A stretch of 64,000 nt of DNA, taken from contig JAZQIO010000091.1 of the NCBI GenBank assembly GCA_045541135.1, forward strand, positions 1-64,000. The letters run 5' to 3'. Below, in pieces: positions 30,901 to 39,067 of this stretch. The notes beneath the pieces were generated by a model. The model worked only from the letters and a program-made list of their open reading frames with translations. It searched no databases and was not told where the DNA came from. Positions within the stretch are counted from its first letter, which is position 1, and every line of letters starts with the position of its first letter. The position numbers and the translations under genes are program-made. The stretch is from CAZNKU01 sp045541135 (GTDB lineage: Bacteria > Bacillota > Clostridia > Monoglobales > Firm-18).

Positions 30901-31577
30901 CTGTTTTTGAAACATTTAAAAACGAATGGCAATACATTGACGGTACACTTTACGTGCCCGTAACAGAATCTCTTGACAAATTCGACGTTGTTACTGCAAC
31001 AGAGGCTGACTTTGTTGAGGGTAAAAATGGGGTAAGAAGAATAAACGGAGTTTTATATGCTCCCGAAACACTTATAGAGGCAAAATATGCGGCAACAATT
31101 GAGTATGATACGGTAGCATCAATTGCCAACGTAACATACAACAACCGTGACCGTGACAGAGCAAAGATTTTTGTTTATGACGAACCGGGTGTTGTACAAA
31201 TAATAAATGCGTTTACCGAAGGTCCAACAACCGCTCCGGCAATAAATTCACTTGACGGTAATCTTGATACTTACAGCTGTACATTAGACAACGGAAGCTT
31301 TGTTGCAATGCTTGGTGAGTCTGTTGAAATTTCAAAGATTGCACTTTGCTGGACAAAGGGTAGTGAGCGTCAGGAAATTTTTGAACTATATGTTTCCGAT
31401 GACGGTGCAAAGTGGATAGAGGTATTTGCAGGCAAATCCGATGGTGTAACAAGCGGATTTGAATACCATGCTGTTGACAATATCAAGGCTAAGTATGTAA
31501 AAGTTGTTTGTCACGGCAATACAAAGAACAGCTACAACTCATTGGCTGAAATTAAAGTTTACAAGGAGGTACAGTAA
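27912..31577 (+). CDS. Secreted heparinase II/III-like lyase with discoidin domain
   Basis: The 1221-residue protein starts at TTG (AGGAGGGG upstream) and has a signal peptide (about 1-25). A CBM35-like beta module (about 28-165) is followed by a toroid that starts with H-P-R-L-L-F-R, typical of heparinase II-like lyases. The heparinase beta domain has G-H-E-H-K-D at 593-598 and a later I-A-H-N-S-L-L-V. An F5/8 type C domain (about 1095-1220) closes the protein. There is no SLH region, so it is free or held by binding modules. It presumably eliminates uronic-acid linkages in the same polymer as the SLH lyase at 10085. Its stop overlaps the next ATG by 1 nt. Confidence 0.85.
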   Translation: MKKIYSFVFAFLAMLMLMGVTVSADGKRVNIEGNTYIEMEDYNIMRVPMTTYKDPTASGGVYVGTTVNSYQMNSPKRDYEHLTYDITVPDDDSYFVWLRVRTSEHDHMYVSFDDGVYRNKKKETNARNHPDEWTWILADKYWLLAGDHTLEIRYSTANVDFDAIYITDDYKFVPEGAEPAIIPPDELYERDENGNITNLHFTLPAYLPPDEHPRLLFRKSDIEKIKANLEDEQNIVAYKDMLADAAYKTDGKLKELQYGQLNNLNTNIALKIEACAFLYQLTGDKSYGYEAISVAKNFIESMMIDETSASSTGRTMMQAIWSTSLCYDWCYDLLTEEDKTFFISYMLLNTRFSEPGYPPIYYGIKDGTISEIVGHNLEFQSLGALMALSVATYDEIPDYYNILAGRILQNIVPGISRFNESYMYAEGTDYGMYRHYYEILNNYIFKGMGYDNVYYEKGYSSIGYMYLRQPDGEKMTVGDDPQYWRNNYVATDSSMAYFLLGNLTKNPYYKTEYWRGKRTDVKTTNTPGHLTPVMWLVMNDVEVPCNRSFRDFPLTLYTGDDSGYMFARTSWEEGYKSDTVVCLMNLRTHFLKGHEHKDIGHFSLYHKGILALDSGVYEGLAFTNSKGEKVTSVGFGTKQHYGYARQTIAHNSLLVFDPNEELHPTDVKKFTVLDGGQKMNLADYPLFVISEYDDDKVKTGEILSYNWGPDLQEPVYSYMKGDISYAYTDKVEEMQRSFMFFNFKDETYPASLIIFDSVRSSSPLFKKTWLLHSEEEPQIDGNQTTIIRKFEDYNGRLINQTLLPEKNYSIEKIGQDYDGVSEYLVNGELYEIKPKSDTAEVGNWRIELSNTNAEKQTYFLNVIQVGDNDESIVPLQAKLVENTDTYVGVEIYDHIAYFRKDGLSKAKNFKINPGSSDAERFIAVTGLAEGNWTVYDENGKKVAEECAYEQHDSISFTAKGAKFELKYSRVAGLKAPEYDVFSLADEKVKGIDVCIDSVFETFKNEWQYIDGTLYVPVTESLDKFDVVTATEADFVEGKNGVRRINGVLYAPETLIEAKYAATIEYDTVASIANVTYNNRDRDRAKIFVYDEPGVVQIINAFTEGPTTAPAINSLDGNLDTYSCTLDNGSFVAMLGESVEISKIALCWTKGSERQEIFELYVSDDGAKWIEVFAGKSDGVTSGFEYHAVDNIKAKYVKVVCHGNTKNSYNSLAEIKVYKEVQ

Positions 31578-33292
31578 TGAAAAAATTAATATCTGCAATT
31601 ATTGGGGTATGTCTGTTGTTAACTGTGTTTTCAACCATAGTTGCTGCTGACCGGACAGATATAACCATAAGTTCCGTAACTTATACATCTTCGGGAACTT
31701 ATTTCAACATTACTGTTAACGGCGAATGTGAACAGGGGGATAATGTTTCTGTAAGAATTAAAAATAAAAATGGTGACCTGAAGGCTTTAAAGCAATTTAA
31801 GGTGAAAAATTCAGATACCTACAGCTATGATATTAAAATTAATACTGCAGGAGATGAAACTCTCACGGAAGCCGACGGTTCTTTGACTTACACAGTGTAC
31901 GTGCGTAATTCAAATAATCAGTATGATACTTACAGTCTTCCTTTGTATACCGAAGCAAGTAAGCTTGATATTGTTTCAAAATTCAACGGTACATCAGATG
32001 CTTTGATAATGCAGGGATATATTGAAACCTACAGCAAGGTTTTTGGTTTTGATTTTAAATATTATGCAGGAAGAGAAGCCGAGATTGCAAAATATCTGAT
32101 TAAAGTTAAAAATGTTACACCGTTGACACTTGACAATATTGTTGCAAGCTACAACGAAGCTGTTATAAGAGCGTACCTGTTTGCCGAAGATAAAGCGGCA
32201 GACAGAACTGAAATTATAGAATATCCCGATTACAGTGCAATGCTACAGTTTGAAACGGGAATAGACGGTGCAAAGTCATTGTATCCTGATTATAAGGCTG
32301 TGGATTCCGAAAAAGCGGTAAATGAAATCGCGTTTACCGAAGAAAATTCAATGGTTGAATTTTCCATACTTAAGGAAAAATTCTTTATGGCTGTTACAGA
32401 AACAGTTTTTGCGGAAAACAAAGAAGACAGTGAAGAAATATATAAGTTTTTAAAAGACCATAACGACTGGCTTGAACTTGAAAATCTTGAAAATTTAAAA
32501 ACATATGATGCGTATCAGATAATTTCAAAAATCGTTGAGGAAGATATACCTGACAACAAGGCTGATATGGTAGATTTGTATAACGAAATTTATGAGGAAG
32601 TATGCAAAGAAGAGCCCGTTAAAAAGCCTGCAACAGGCGGTGGCGGCGGTTCGTCAGGCGGCGGATTTTCAGGTATAGCCGGAGGCAATTCCGGTGAGGA
32701 AACAGGCTATGAAAAGCCGGGAGCACCGGTTGAAATAAAACCTATTGAAACCGTAAGCTTTAACGACATAGACGGTTACGTATGGGCAAAGGATGCTATT
32801 GAAGCTCTTGCAACAAAGGGTATTGTAAACGGTAAGGCTGACGGCGTGTTTGCACCTGCCGATAACATTACAAGGGAAGAATTTGCAAAGATTCTTTCTC
32901 TTACATACGATTTATATGATGAAGATGTAAAATGTGATTTTGCAGATGTCGGTGAAGACAGATGGTCATATAAATACATAGCAATTATGTATGAAAACGG
33001 TATAATTACAGGCTATCCTGACGGTACATTCAAGCCGGGAAATATTGTAACAAGAGAAGAAATGGCAGTTATGCTTTGCAGAGTGCTTGTAAAACTAAGT
33101 ATAATTACGGAAGAGTACGAAACATATTCTTCATACAAGGATTACGGTGAAATTTCAGCTTTTGCACAGAACAGTGTAAGGACTCTTAGCAACAACAATA
33201 TTCTTTCAGGTGATGATAAGGGTTGCTTTAATCCTAAAAACGGTGCTACAAGAGCCGAAGTTTGTAAAATGATTTACAACACAGGTTTGTAA
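31577..33292 (+). CDS. SLH-domain surface protein
   Basis: The 571-residue protein has a signal peptide (about 1-24) and an Ig-like beta module (25-130). A helical, charged middle (about 135-345) precedes a Gly/Ser linker (about 352-380) and three SLH modules with W-A-K-D-A-I, W-S-Y-K-Y-I and T-R-A-E-V-C patterns. It should sit in the cell wall, bound to wall polysaccharide. It is translationally coupled to the lyase upstream through TAATG with an internal AAGGAGGT. It may be a docking or structural partner for that lyase, which itself lacks SLH modules; this is inference. Confidence 0.8.
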   Translation: MKKLISAIIGVCLLLTVFSTIVAADRTDITISSVTYTSSGTYFNITVNGECEQGDNVSVRIKNKNGDLKALKQFKVKNSDTYSYDIKINTAGDETLTEADGSLTYTVYVRNSNNQYDTYSLPLYTEASKLDIVSKFNGTSDALIMQGYIETYSKVFGFDFKYYAGREAEIAKYLIKVKNVTPLTLDNIVASYNEAVIRAYLFAEDKAADRTEIIEYPDYSAMLQFETGIDGAKSLYPDYKAVDSEKAVNEIAFTEENSMVEFSILKEKFFMAVTETVFAENKEDSEEIYKFLKDHNDWLELENLENLKTYDAYQIISKIVEEDIPDNKADMVDLYNEIYEEVCKEEPVKKPATGGGGGSSGGGFSGIAGGNSGEETGYEKPGAPVEIKPIETVSFNDIDGYVWAKDAIEALATKGIVNGKADGVFAPADNITREEFAKILSLTYDLYDEDVKCDFADVGEDRWSYKYIAIMYENGIITGYPDGTFKPGNIVTREEMAVMLCRVLVKLSIITEEYETYSSYKDYGEISAFAQNSVRTLSNNNILSGDDKGCFNPKNGATRAEVCKMIYNTGL

Positions 33293-33305
33293 GGAGGTGG
33301 CAATA

Positions 33306-35951
33306 GTGACAAAGAGAATAATTTCATTTATTTTAATATTTGTAATGGCTTTTGGCTGTTTGTGTTTTACAACTACGGCTTCAGCAGATTCTGAGGTTTA
33401 CGGCAAGGAAGCTTTACAGCATATTAAAAATCTTGGCATATTGCCGGCTGATACAGACGGTGATGATATTATAAGCAGAGCTCAGTTTGCTATGGCTGTT
33501 TACAGCGTTGCAGGGGATGAGGTTGTAATTCCTTTTGAACGTCTATACTATGATGTTGAAGAAACCGACACCTGCAGAGATGCGGTTATGTACTGCTCTG
33601 AAAACGGATATATGGTAGGCAGTGACGGGTGGTTCAGACCGGATGATTCCGTTACCTATATTGAGGCAATGACGGTAATTGCACGTGTTCTTAACTACAC
33701 AGATTACGCTAAAAACCACGGTGACTACACATTAGGTTATTACACAACTGCAAAAAACATCGGTTTACTTAATAATACGGGTATTGCTTCTTCAGACAGT
33801 CCCCTTACTGCCGAAAATTGTGCAGCTATGCTTTACAATGCCATGAGAATCGGTATGAACAAGCTTTCATCAATAAGCCCGATTTACTACACATATCAGA
33901 CATCCAACAAAATTTTTGCCTATGAAAAATTAGGTCTTAACTATGCTAAGGGTATTATGCAGTCAAACGGTTATGTTGATGTTACGGGTAAGGAAAATAA
34001 CGGTGAAAAATCTGTAGTTATAGATAATGCCCGTTACAGTGCAAAGCTTTTGGATGAATCTTACAGATTTCTTGTTGGTCAGGAAGTAAGTGTGTTTTAT
34101 GATGACGAGCTTAATATTGTAAGTATTGCTTCTACAGGAGTGAGCAACACTGTTACTGTTAAAAAAGAATATTTTTCAAACAAAACCGGTAACACATTTA
34201 GCTATACGGAAAACGACACTTCAAGAAAGCTTGTTGTAAGTGACAGAGCAATTTACTTTAAAAACGGCAAGGTTGTTATGGGCTACAACGCAACAGGGTT
34301 TGCCAATGCGGAATATGCAGATATCAGCTTTGTAGATGGCGATGGCGATGAAGTTTACGACAGTGTATTTGTAAATATTTACACTACCTATGTTGTGTCA
34401 AATGTATTTTCAGACGGAGTATTATATTCTGTAGGCAATACTTATAAAACAGACCTTTCAGAGGACGTTGAAAAAGATATATATGTATATAATTCATCAG
34501 GCGAGCTTAAAACTGCCGGCGATATTAAAAAGGGATATGTTGTAAGCGTTATTGAAAATGATAAATTTATATACGTTATATACAGCAATTCCGTTATGAC
34601 AGGTGAGCTTCAGGAAAAAGATGACTACACAGCAGTGTTGGACGGCTTTGCCATAGACATTCCCAACGGTGCCTCAAAACTGTTTAAGGATATTCCTATG
34701 GGAAGCTCCGCAACAATATACCTTGATTTTGCAGGCAGAGGCGTATATGCAACAAAAAGCGTTGATACAAGCAGTGATGAAATGTTAGGCTATATTGTGC
34801 AGGGACTTTTTAAGGATGGTTTTGATAAGAAGATAAAGATTAAAATTTACAGTTCAACAGGCATACTTGCAGATTACTATGTTGACAGCTTATTTACCGT
34901 CGACGGAACAAAATACAGAATGAATGCACTTACATCCGTTCCCGATGTTTTCTACAACAACGGTGAATTTAAAAAATCCGTGGTGTACTATAAACTAAAT
35001 GGCGAAAACGAAATTACGTCCATAACTTTTCCCAAAACAAGTCTGGGAGAAAGTGAAGACGGTCTTATTCAGACAGCATCCTTACAAAGTGCATACAAAA
35101 TTTCCAACGGCTCACTTACAAACACAAAGGCGCTTGCCAACGGCACTTATTTTTCAGGTAAGGAATTTATTAATGACAGCACTGTAATATTTGTAATTCC
35201 TTCCGACATTGAGGATGAGGATAAGTTTGCTGTTATAACAAATGACGATGTACCTGTTTCCACAACATATGACTGGGATTTACTGCATTTCAGTAAGTAT
35301 AACGGTTTTGTTGATGTTGCGGTAATCCATTCTGACTATGCCGCTATTTCATATGACACATTACTTTCTGTTGTTATTTCAACTTCAGGCAGACTTGACA
35401 ACGACGGCAATGAACGTCTTGCTGTAAAGTACTACGTAGACGGTGAAGAATTAATTGCAATGGAAAATGCAGATTTTAAAATTAAAGAATATGTAATTGG
35501 TGAAGACGGAACAAAAACAGCTGCAACAATACCGCTGTCAGCTTTAAGGCCCGGCGATGCAGTGCGTTTAACTGTAGGGGATAACGGGCTTATACGCCAG
35601 GGAGAAAGAGTATACGAATACAGCAAGGGCTATGATGGCTTTAAGGGCTCATCCAAAGCAGGCGCATATGCTACTCATTCAATGTATATAACATCAGGCT
35701 TTGTTGCATTTAACGATAACACTTTAATTCGTATTGCAGATACAAAAGCCGGTTGTGTAGTTTCTACCGGAGATATATTTAATCTTACAGGAGCAATTTG
35801 TTCTTCGGCAAAAATTATGATAGTGGAAGAAACCTCAAGAGGCGTTAGTGCTTCTATGGGAACGATGGCAGATATTGCAATTGGTGACCGTATTGTCTAT
35901 CAGTCCAGATCCGGTGTTGTAAAGTACATAATCGTATTTAAGGATATGTAA
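33306..35951 (+). CDS. Secreted protein with N-terminal SLH-like modules
   Basis: The 881-residue protein is placed to start at GTG 33306, because the upstream in-frame GTG at 33297 lies within the AAGGAGG Shine-Dalgarno. A signal peptide (about 1-28) is followed by three SLH-like modules (about 30-195), seen as Y-G-K-E-A-L, W-F-R-P-D-D-S and L-T-A-E-N-C patterns. A long beta-rich region with no recognised family follows. It is paralogous in layout to the protein at 839. The two genes bracket the two lyase operons. It ends the second operon. Confidence 0.75.
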   Translation: MTKRIISFILIFVMAFGCLCFTTTASADSEVYGKEALQHIKNLGILPADTDGDDIISRAQFAMAVYSVAGDEVVIPFERLYYDVEETDTCRDAVMYCSENGYMVGSDGWFRPDDSVTYIEAMTVIARVLNYTDYAKNHGDYTLGYYTTAKNIGLLNNTGIASSDSPLTAENCAAMLYNAMRIGMNKLSSISPIYYTYQTSNKIFAYEKLGLNYAKGIMQSNGYVDVTGKENNGEKSVVIDNARYSAKLLDESYRFLVGQEVSVFYDDELNIVSIASTGVSNTVTVKKEYFSNKTGNTFSYTENDTSRKLVVSDRAIYFKNGKVVMGYNATGFANAEYADISFVDGDGDEVYDSVFVNIYTTYVVSNVFSDGVLYSVGNTYKTDLSEDVEKDIYVYNSSGELKTAGDIKKGYVVSVIENDKFIYVIYSNSVMTGELQEKDDYTAVLDGFAIDIPNGASKLFKDIPMGSSATIYLDFAGRGVYATKSVDTSSDEMLGYIVQGLFKDGFDKKIKIKIYSSTGILADYYVDSLFTVDGTKYRMNALTSVPDVFYNNGEFKKSVVYYKLNGENEITSITFPKTSLGESEDGLIQTASLQSAYKISNGSLTNTKALANGTYFSGKEFINDSTVIFVIPSDIEDEDKFAVITNDDVPVSTTYDWDLLHFSKYNGFVDVAVIHSDYAAISYDTLLSVVISTSGRLDNDGNERLAVKYYVDGEELIAMENADFKIKEYVIGEDGTKTAATIPLSALRPGDAVRLTVGDNGLIRQGERVYEYSKGYDGFKGSSKAGAYATHSMYITSGFVAFNDNTLIRIADTKAGCVVSTGDIFNLTGAICSSAKIMIVEETSRGVSASMGTMADIAIGDRIVYQSRSGVVKYIIVFKDM

Positions 35952-36124
35952 TATTAAAATAAATGGGAATGCAAAAAAGTTCTGACCGCAAAAACAGGAT
36001 AAAGATAAGGAATTTAAGTGTTTTGTAATTTGTAAAACCGGTTAATTTGGTTGGAAAATCTCATTTTACTTGATTTTCTTATTTTAAAAGTCTTTTTGCT
36101 ACGGATATTTTCCATATTCCCACT

Positions 36125-36171
36125 AACAAACAGACTGTCGAAAAATAATTTTGCGACAGTCTGTTTGTTTT
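36125..36171 (+). terminator. Strong terminator after the second SLH operon
   Basis: A perfect 16-bp stem (125-140 with 154-169) ends in TTTT. It lies 170 bp after the last stop. The stretch between 35952 and 36124 is T/A-rich and shows no convincing gene. Confidence 0.85.
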
Positions 36172-36218
36172 GGTATAAACCTAAAATGTAAAAATTTGTC
36201 ATAAATTCTGTTTTTTCG

Positions 36219-36262
36219 TTGACAAAATGGATACCATTATGTTATAATTTGAGCATTGGTAT
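36219..36262 (+). promoter_or_regulatory. Promoter and dyad operator of the XRE-IrrE pair
   Basis: Perfect TTGACA (219-224) and TATAAT (243-248) are 18 bp apart. An inverted repeat ATACCA (231-236) / TGGTAT (257-262) flanks the -10 element, a position expected for an autorepressor site. An open frame beginning at 36219 would start inside the promoter and is therefore rejected. Confidence 0.75.
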
Positions 36263-36290
36263 TTTGTTATTTGAAAAGGGAGTTCTTGTT

Positions 36291-36842
36291 ATGGATGGAA
36301 CAACTAAGTATTTTTTGACAAATGATGAAAAAAAGGGATATATAAATGCACTTACTCCCGAACTTATTTCACTAAGACTTAAGGCGGGTATTTCTCAGGA
36401 AGAAATAGCAAACATTATAGGCACGTCAAGACAAACCTACGGTGCAATAGAACGTCAGGCACGAAAGATGTCATGGGATACATATATGTCTCTTATTATG
36501 TTTTACGATTACAACAAAAAAACACATTCCGCCTTACGCAGAATGAAAGCCTTTCCACACAAACTTATAAAACGGTTTAACGGTGATGAAGAGCCTTTAG
36601 ACAGTTTGTTGCAAAATTTGTTTCAGGACGATACAAAGGATATTTTAGAATCACTTGACGATAAGGCAAGAGCTACAATTAAAACAATCCTTATGGTCGA
36701 ATATTCAAGATGTAATGACATTCCTAACGATGCGGTAATCAAGTTTTTTGAAGGAGTCAATTTTATGGCTGAAGATACCGAAAGCACACGCATTGAGACC
36801 GCAAAAGCAATAAAAGTACTTAAAAAGGGAAAAGGCAAATGA
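36291..36842 (+). CDS. XRE-family transcriptional regulator
   Basis: The 183-residue protein starts at ATG 36291 with AAAGGGAG upstream. A helix-turn-helix (about 25-72) reads R-L-K-A-G-I-S-Q-E-E-I-A, then S-R-Q-T-Y-G-A-I-E, a standard Cro/C1 type. The C-terminal two thirds are charged and helical, probably for dimerisation or for recognition by the partner protease. Its stop overlaps the start of the metallopeptidase gene by 4 nt, the layout of ImmR-ImmA type regulator/antirepressor pairs. It probably represses its own promoter through the dyad around the -10 box. Targets elsewhere are unknown. Confidence 0.85.
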   Translation: MDGTTKYFLTNDEKKGYINALTPELISLRLKAGISQEEIANIIGTSRQTYGAIERQARKMSWDTYMSLIMFYDYNKKTHSALRRMKAFPHKLIKRFNGDEEPLDSLLQNLFQDDTKDILESLDDKARATIKTILMVEYSRCNDIPNDAVIKFFEGVNFMAEDTESTRIETAKAIKVLKKGKGK

Positions 36843-37510
36843 CAAAAGAAATAAAGAAAAAAGCTCATAAATTCATAAAAAAATACGAAATTAAAAAGGT
36901 TGATTTTAATACACTTTGCAAGGTTGCCGAAGTAAAGGGTTATATGGTTATAGAGTTTAATTCTGCATATAACAGTCAGGCTGTTCAGACAATAATTAAA
37001 AATCTCAAGCTTGAAACTGTGGCGAAGTCTTCAAGAGGCTTTACATATACAGACAATAATCACAGACTGATATTTGTTAATGAAGATTTGTCTGAATTTG
37101 AAAAGACAATAGTTTTGTCTCACGAGCTTGGACACATAGAATGCGGACATTTCAGTAAAGCTTGCGTAATAGGAAACGACGTAAGAGAGGAGTACGAAGC
37201 CAATGAATTTTCCCACTATCTTATGAATTTAAGCAAATGCGACAGGTTTTACATTTTTATAAGTAGTCACAAGGTAGTTTCCTTAATAATCCTTTTGTTG
37301 ATTATAGCTGTAATTACAACTGCTGCAATTTTTATTGCAGGTAAATGCAGGGAGGGAAAATACTACGGTGAATACTACATTACGGAAACCGGCAGTAAAT
37401 ACCACACTGAAGATTGTGTATATATAAAAGACAAGGAAAATGCCGTACGTCTTACGGAAAAAGCTTTCGACAGCGGAATGTATGATGCCTGCAGTGTATG
37501 CTTGCCGTAA
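36839..37510 (+). CDS. Membrane-anchored ImmA/IrrE-like metallopeptidase with Ada-like Cys domain
   Basis: The 223-residue protein carries an N-terminal ImmA/IrrE domain with zinc motif H95-E-L-G-H99 and a likely third ligand Glu120 in Y-E-A-N-E-F. A single transmembrane segment follows (about 146-167). The last 50 residues hold a Y-H-x3-C-x-Y-I ... C-x2-C-L-P pattern resembling small Zn-binding domains found at the ends of nucleases and Ada-like proteins. ImmA/IrrE enzymes cleave a partner XRE repressor to switch on stress genes. Membrane anchoring and the extra metal domain are unusual and suggest sensing at or across the membrane. It is coupled to the XRE gene and followed by a terminator. 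Confidence 0.8.
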   Translation: MTKEIKKKAHKFIKKYEIKKVDFNTLCKVAEVKGYMVIEFNSAYNSQAVQTIIKNLKLETVAKSSRGFTYTDNNHRLIFVNEDLSEFEKTIVLSHELGHIECGHFSKACVIGNDVREEYEANEFSHYLMNLSKCDRFYIFISSHKVVSLIILLLIIAVITTAAIFIAGKCREGKYYGEYYITETGSKYHTEDCVYIKDKENAVRLTEKAFDSGMYDACSVCLP

Positions 37511-37526
37511 TAAACATATAAATATC

Positions 37527-37566
37527 GGGGACTGTTACAGCTAAGGCTTATAACAGTCCCCCTTTT
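37527..37566 (+). terminator. Terminator of the XRE-IrrE operon
   Basis: An 11-bp perfect stem (527-537 with 551-561) is followed by TTTT. Confidence 0.85.
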
Positions 37567-37579
37567 GTATACAATAAAG

Positions 37580-37608
37580 TTGAAAAAAAGATAGTAATAT
37601 GATACAAT
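37580..37608 (+). promoter_or_regulatory. Promoter reading into the structured element and sbcDC
   Basis: TTGAAA (580-585), 17 bp and TACAAT (603-608) lie directly before the 285-bp element. Transcription from here would give sbcD a leader of about 310 nt. Confidence 0.6.
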
Positions 37609-37631
37609 TTTAAAAAAGGCACAAACCGATT

Positions 37632-37916
37632 GAGGTTAGCCGAAAGATAGTAACCCGAACCCGCCTTAAACAGCGTAATTTCGGCATCTTCAGGTTTGTC
37701 ATCTTTGCAAGGCGTCAGCCTTGCTTCATCTTCCGCACCAAAATCTGCTCAAAATTCCATCTGTTTAAGGTCATGGAATTTTCAAAGAGAGAATTTTTGG
37801 TTGCGTAAGGCAAAAACGCAGGTAATCCTGACGGATTTCCGAGTATTTTAACAAAGCGAAAGCGAAAATTCACCTTTGAAAATCGAGGTTCGGATTATTC
37901 TCTTTCGGCTAACTTC
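37632..37916 (+). repeat. 285-bp structured element with 30-bp terminal inverted repeats (MITE or leader RNA)
   Basis: The ends 632-661 and 887-916 are inverted repeats matching at 26 of 30 positions. Inside, 751-760 and 773-782 form a perfect 10-bp hairpin. Ten of the 12 loop bases (761-770, CTGTTTAAGG) are perfectly complementary to 664-673, so a pseudoknot can form. Further small hairpins are GCAAGGC/GCCTTGC and AATCC/GGATT. No open frame is seen. The right end abuts the GGAGG of sbcD, and a promoter sits just before the left end. It is either a miniature inverted-repeat transposon inserted in the leader or a structured regulatory RNA; sequence alone does not decide. Confidence 0.75.
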
Positions 37917-37927
37917 GGAGGTAAAAA

Positions 37928-39067
37928 ATGAAATTTGTACATTTGTCAGATCTTCACATAGGAAAAAGGGTTAATGAGTATTCTATGCTTGAAGATCAGG
38001 AATATATATTGACAAAAATAATCAATATTATAGACGAGGAAAAGCCGGAGGGTGTAATTATTGCCGGAGATGTTTATGATAAATCCGTTCCGTCTGCAGA
38101 GGCAGTCGCCCTTTTTGACGACTTTCTGGTACGTCTTTCTAAAAGAAATCTGAGCGTTTTTGTTATAAGCGGTAATCACGATTCAGCAGAACGTATAGCT
38201 TTTGGAGGCAGACTTATGATAGGTAGCGGAATATATATGTCACCTGTTTATGACGGTGATGTAAAGCCTGTTACACTTGAGGATGAATACGGTAAAATTA
38301 ACGTGTGGATGCTGCCCTTTGTAAAGCCTGCACATATACGTAGGTTTAATGAGGATAAGGAAATAGGCTCTTACACAGATGCTGTGAGGGTGGCTATAGA
38401 AAGTCTTGACATTAACAGTGCTGAGCGTAATATAATGATTACCCATCAGTTTGTAACAGGAGCGGACAGAACAGAGTCCGAGGAAATTTCCGTAGGAGGA
38501 ACGGATAATGTAGATGTATCTGTTTTTGATATATTCGACTATACTGCCCTTGGACACATTCACCGTCCGCAAAACTGCAAATCCGAAAAGGTGAGATATT
38601 GCGGAACACCGCTTAAATATTCTTTTTCAGAGGCAAATGACAAAAAGAGTGTTACGGTTATTGAGCTTGGAGAAAAGGGAAAGCTTGACATAAAAACCGT
38701 TCCTCTTTTGCCTATGCGTGATATGGTTGAGATTAAGGGAAAATATGATGAAATTATGCTCAGGGATTTTTATGAGAACACCACATACCGTGAGGATTAT
38801 ACCCACATAACACTTACGGATGAAGAAGATATTCCCGATGCAATAGGAAAACTCCGTGTGGTGTATCATAACCTTATGAAGCTGGATTATGACAATATGC
38901 GTACAAGAAGTATGAACTGTATTTACGGTGCCGAAGATGTGGAAGAAAAATCTCACTTTGAACTGTTTGCGGAGTTTTTTGAACAACAGAATAATCAGCC
39001 TATGACAGAAGAACAAAGTGAATTTGTTAAAAATCTTATTGCCGAAGTGTGGGAGGATGAAAAATGA
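37928..39067 (+). CDS. sbcD: Nuclease SbcCD subunit D
   Basis: The 379-residue protein is a calcineurin-type phosphoesterase with the Mre11/SbcD metal motifs: D8-L-H10, G47-D48, G-N83-H84-D85, and later I-T-H-Q and L-G-H-I-H. The C-terminal capping region is present. With SbcC it forms an ATP-dependent double-strand exonuclease and hairpin endonuclease acting in replication and repair. GGAGG lies 6 nt before the ATG. Its stop overlaps the start of sbcC by 4 nt, so the subunits are translationally coupled. A long structured leader precedes it. Confidence 0.95.
   Translation: MKFVHLSDLHIGKRVNEYSMLEDQEYILTKIINIIDEEKPEGVIIAGDVYDKSVPSAEAVALFDDFLVRLSKRNLSVFVISGNHDSAERIAFGGRLMIGSGIYMSPVYDGDVKPVTLEDEYGKINVWMLPFVKPAHIRRFNEDKEIGSYTDAVRVAIESLDINSAERNIMITHQFVTGADRTESEEISVGGTDNVDVSVFDIFDYTALGHIHRPQNCKSEKVRYCGTPLKYSFSEANDKKSVTVIELGEKGKLDIKTVPLLPMRDMVEIKGKYDEIMLRDFYENTTYREDYTHITLTDEEDIPDAIGKLRVVYHNLMKLDYDNMRTRSMNCIYGAEDVEEKSHFELFAEFFEQQNNQPMTEEQSEFVKNLIAEVWEDEK

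Noticed and set aside
36014..36202. 62-codon minus-strand open frame between the SLH operon and the XRE gene
   Set aside because: It runs through the perfect terminator hairpin at 36125-36171, has no Shine-Dalgarno and no recognisable domain.
36219..37510. Prophage or ICE origin of the XRE-ImmA pair
   Set aside because: No integrase, portal, relaxase or att-like repeat is seen around it; neighbours are SLH genes and sbcDC.
37632..37916. Known leader classes (T-box, common riboswitch) for the sbcDC leader element
   Set aside because: No T-box sequence, no terminator/antiterminator pair before sbcD and no aptamer core I recognise; the long terminal inverted repeats are not typical of these classes.
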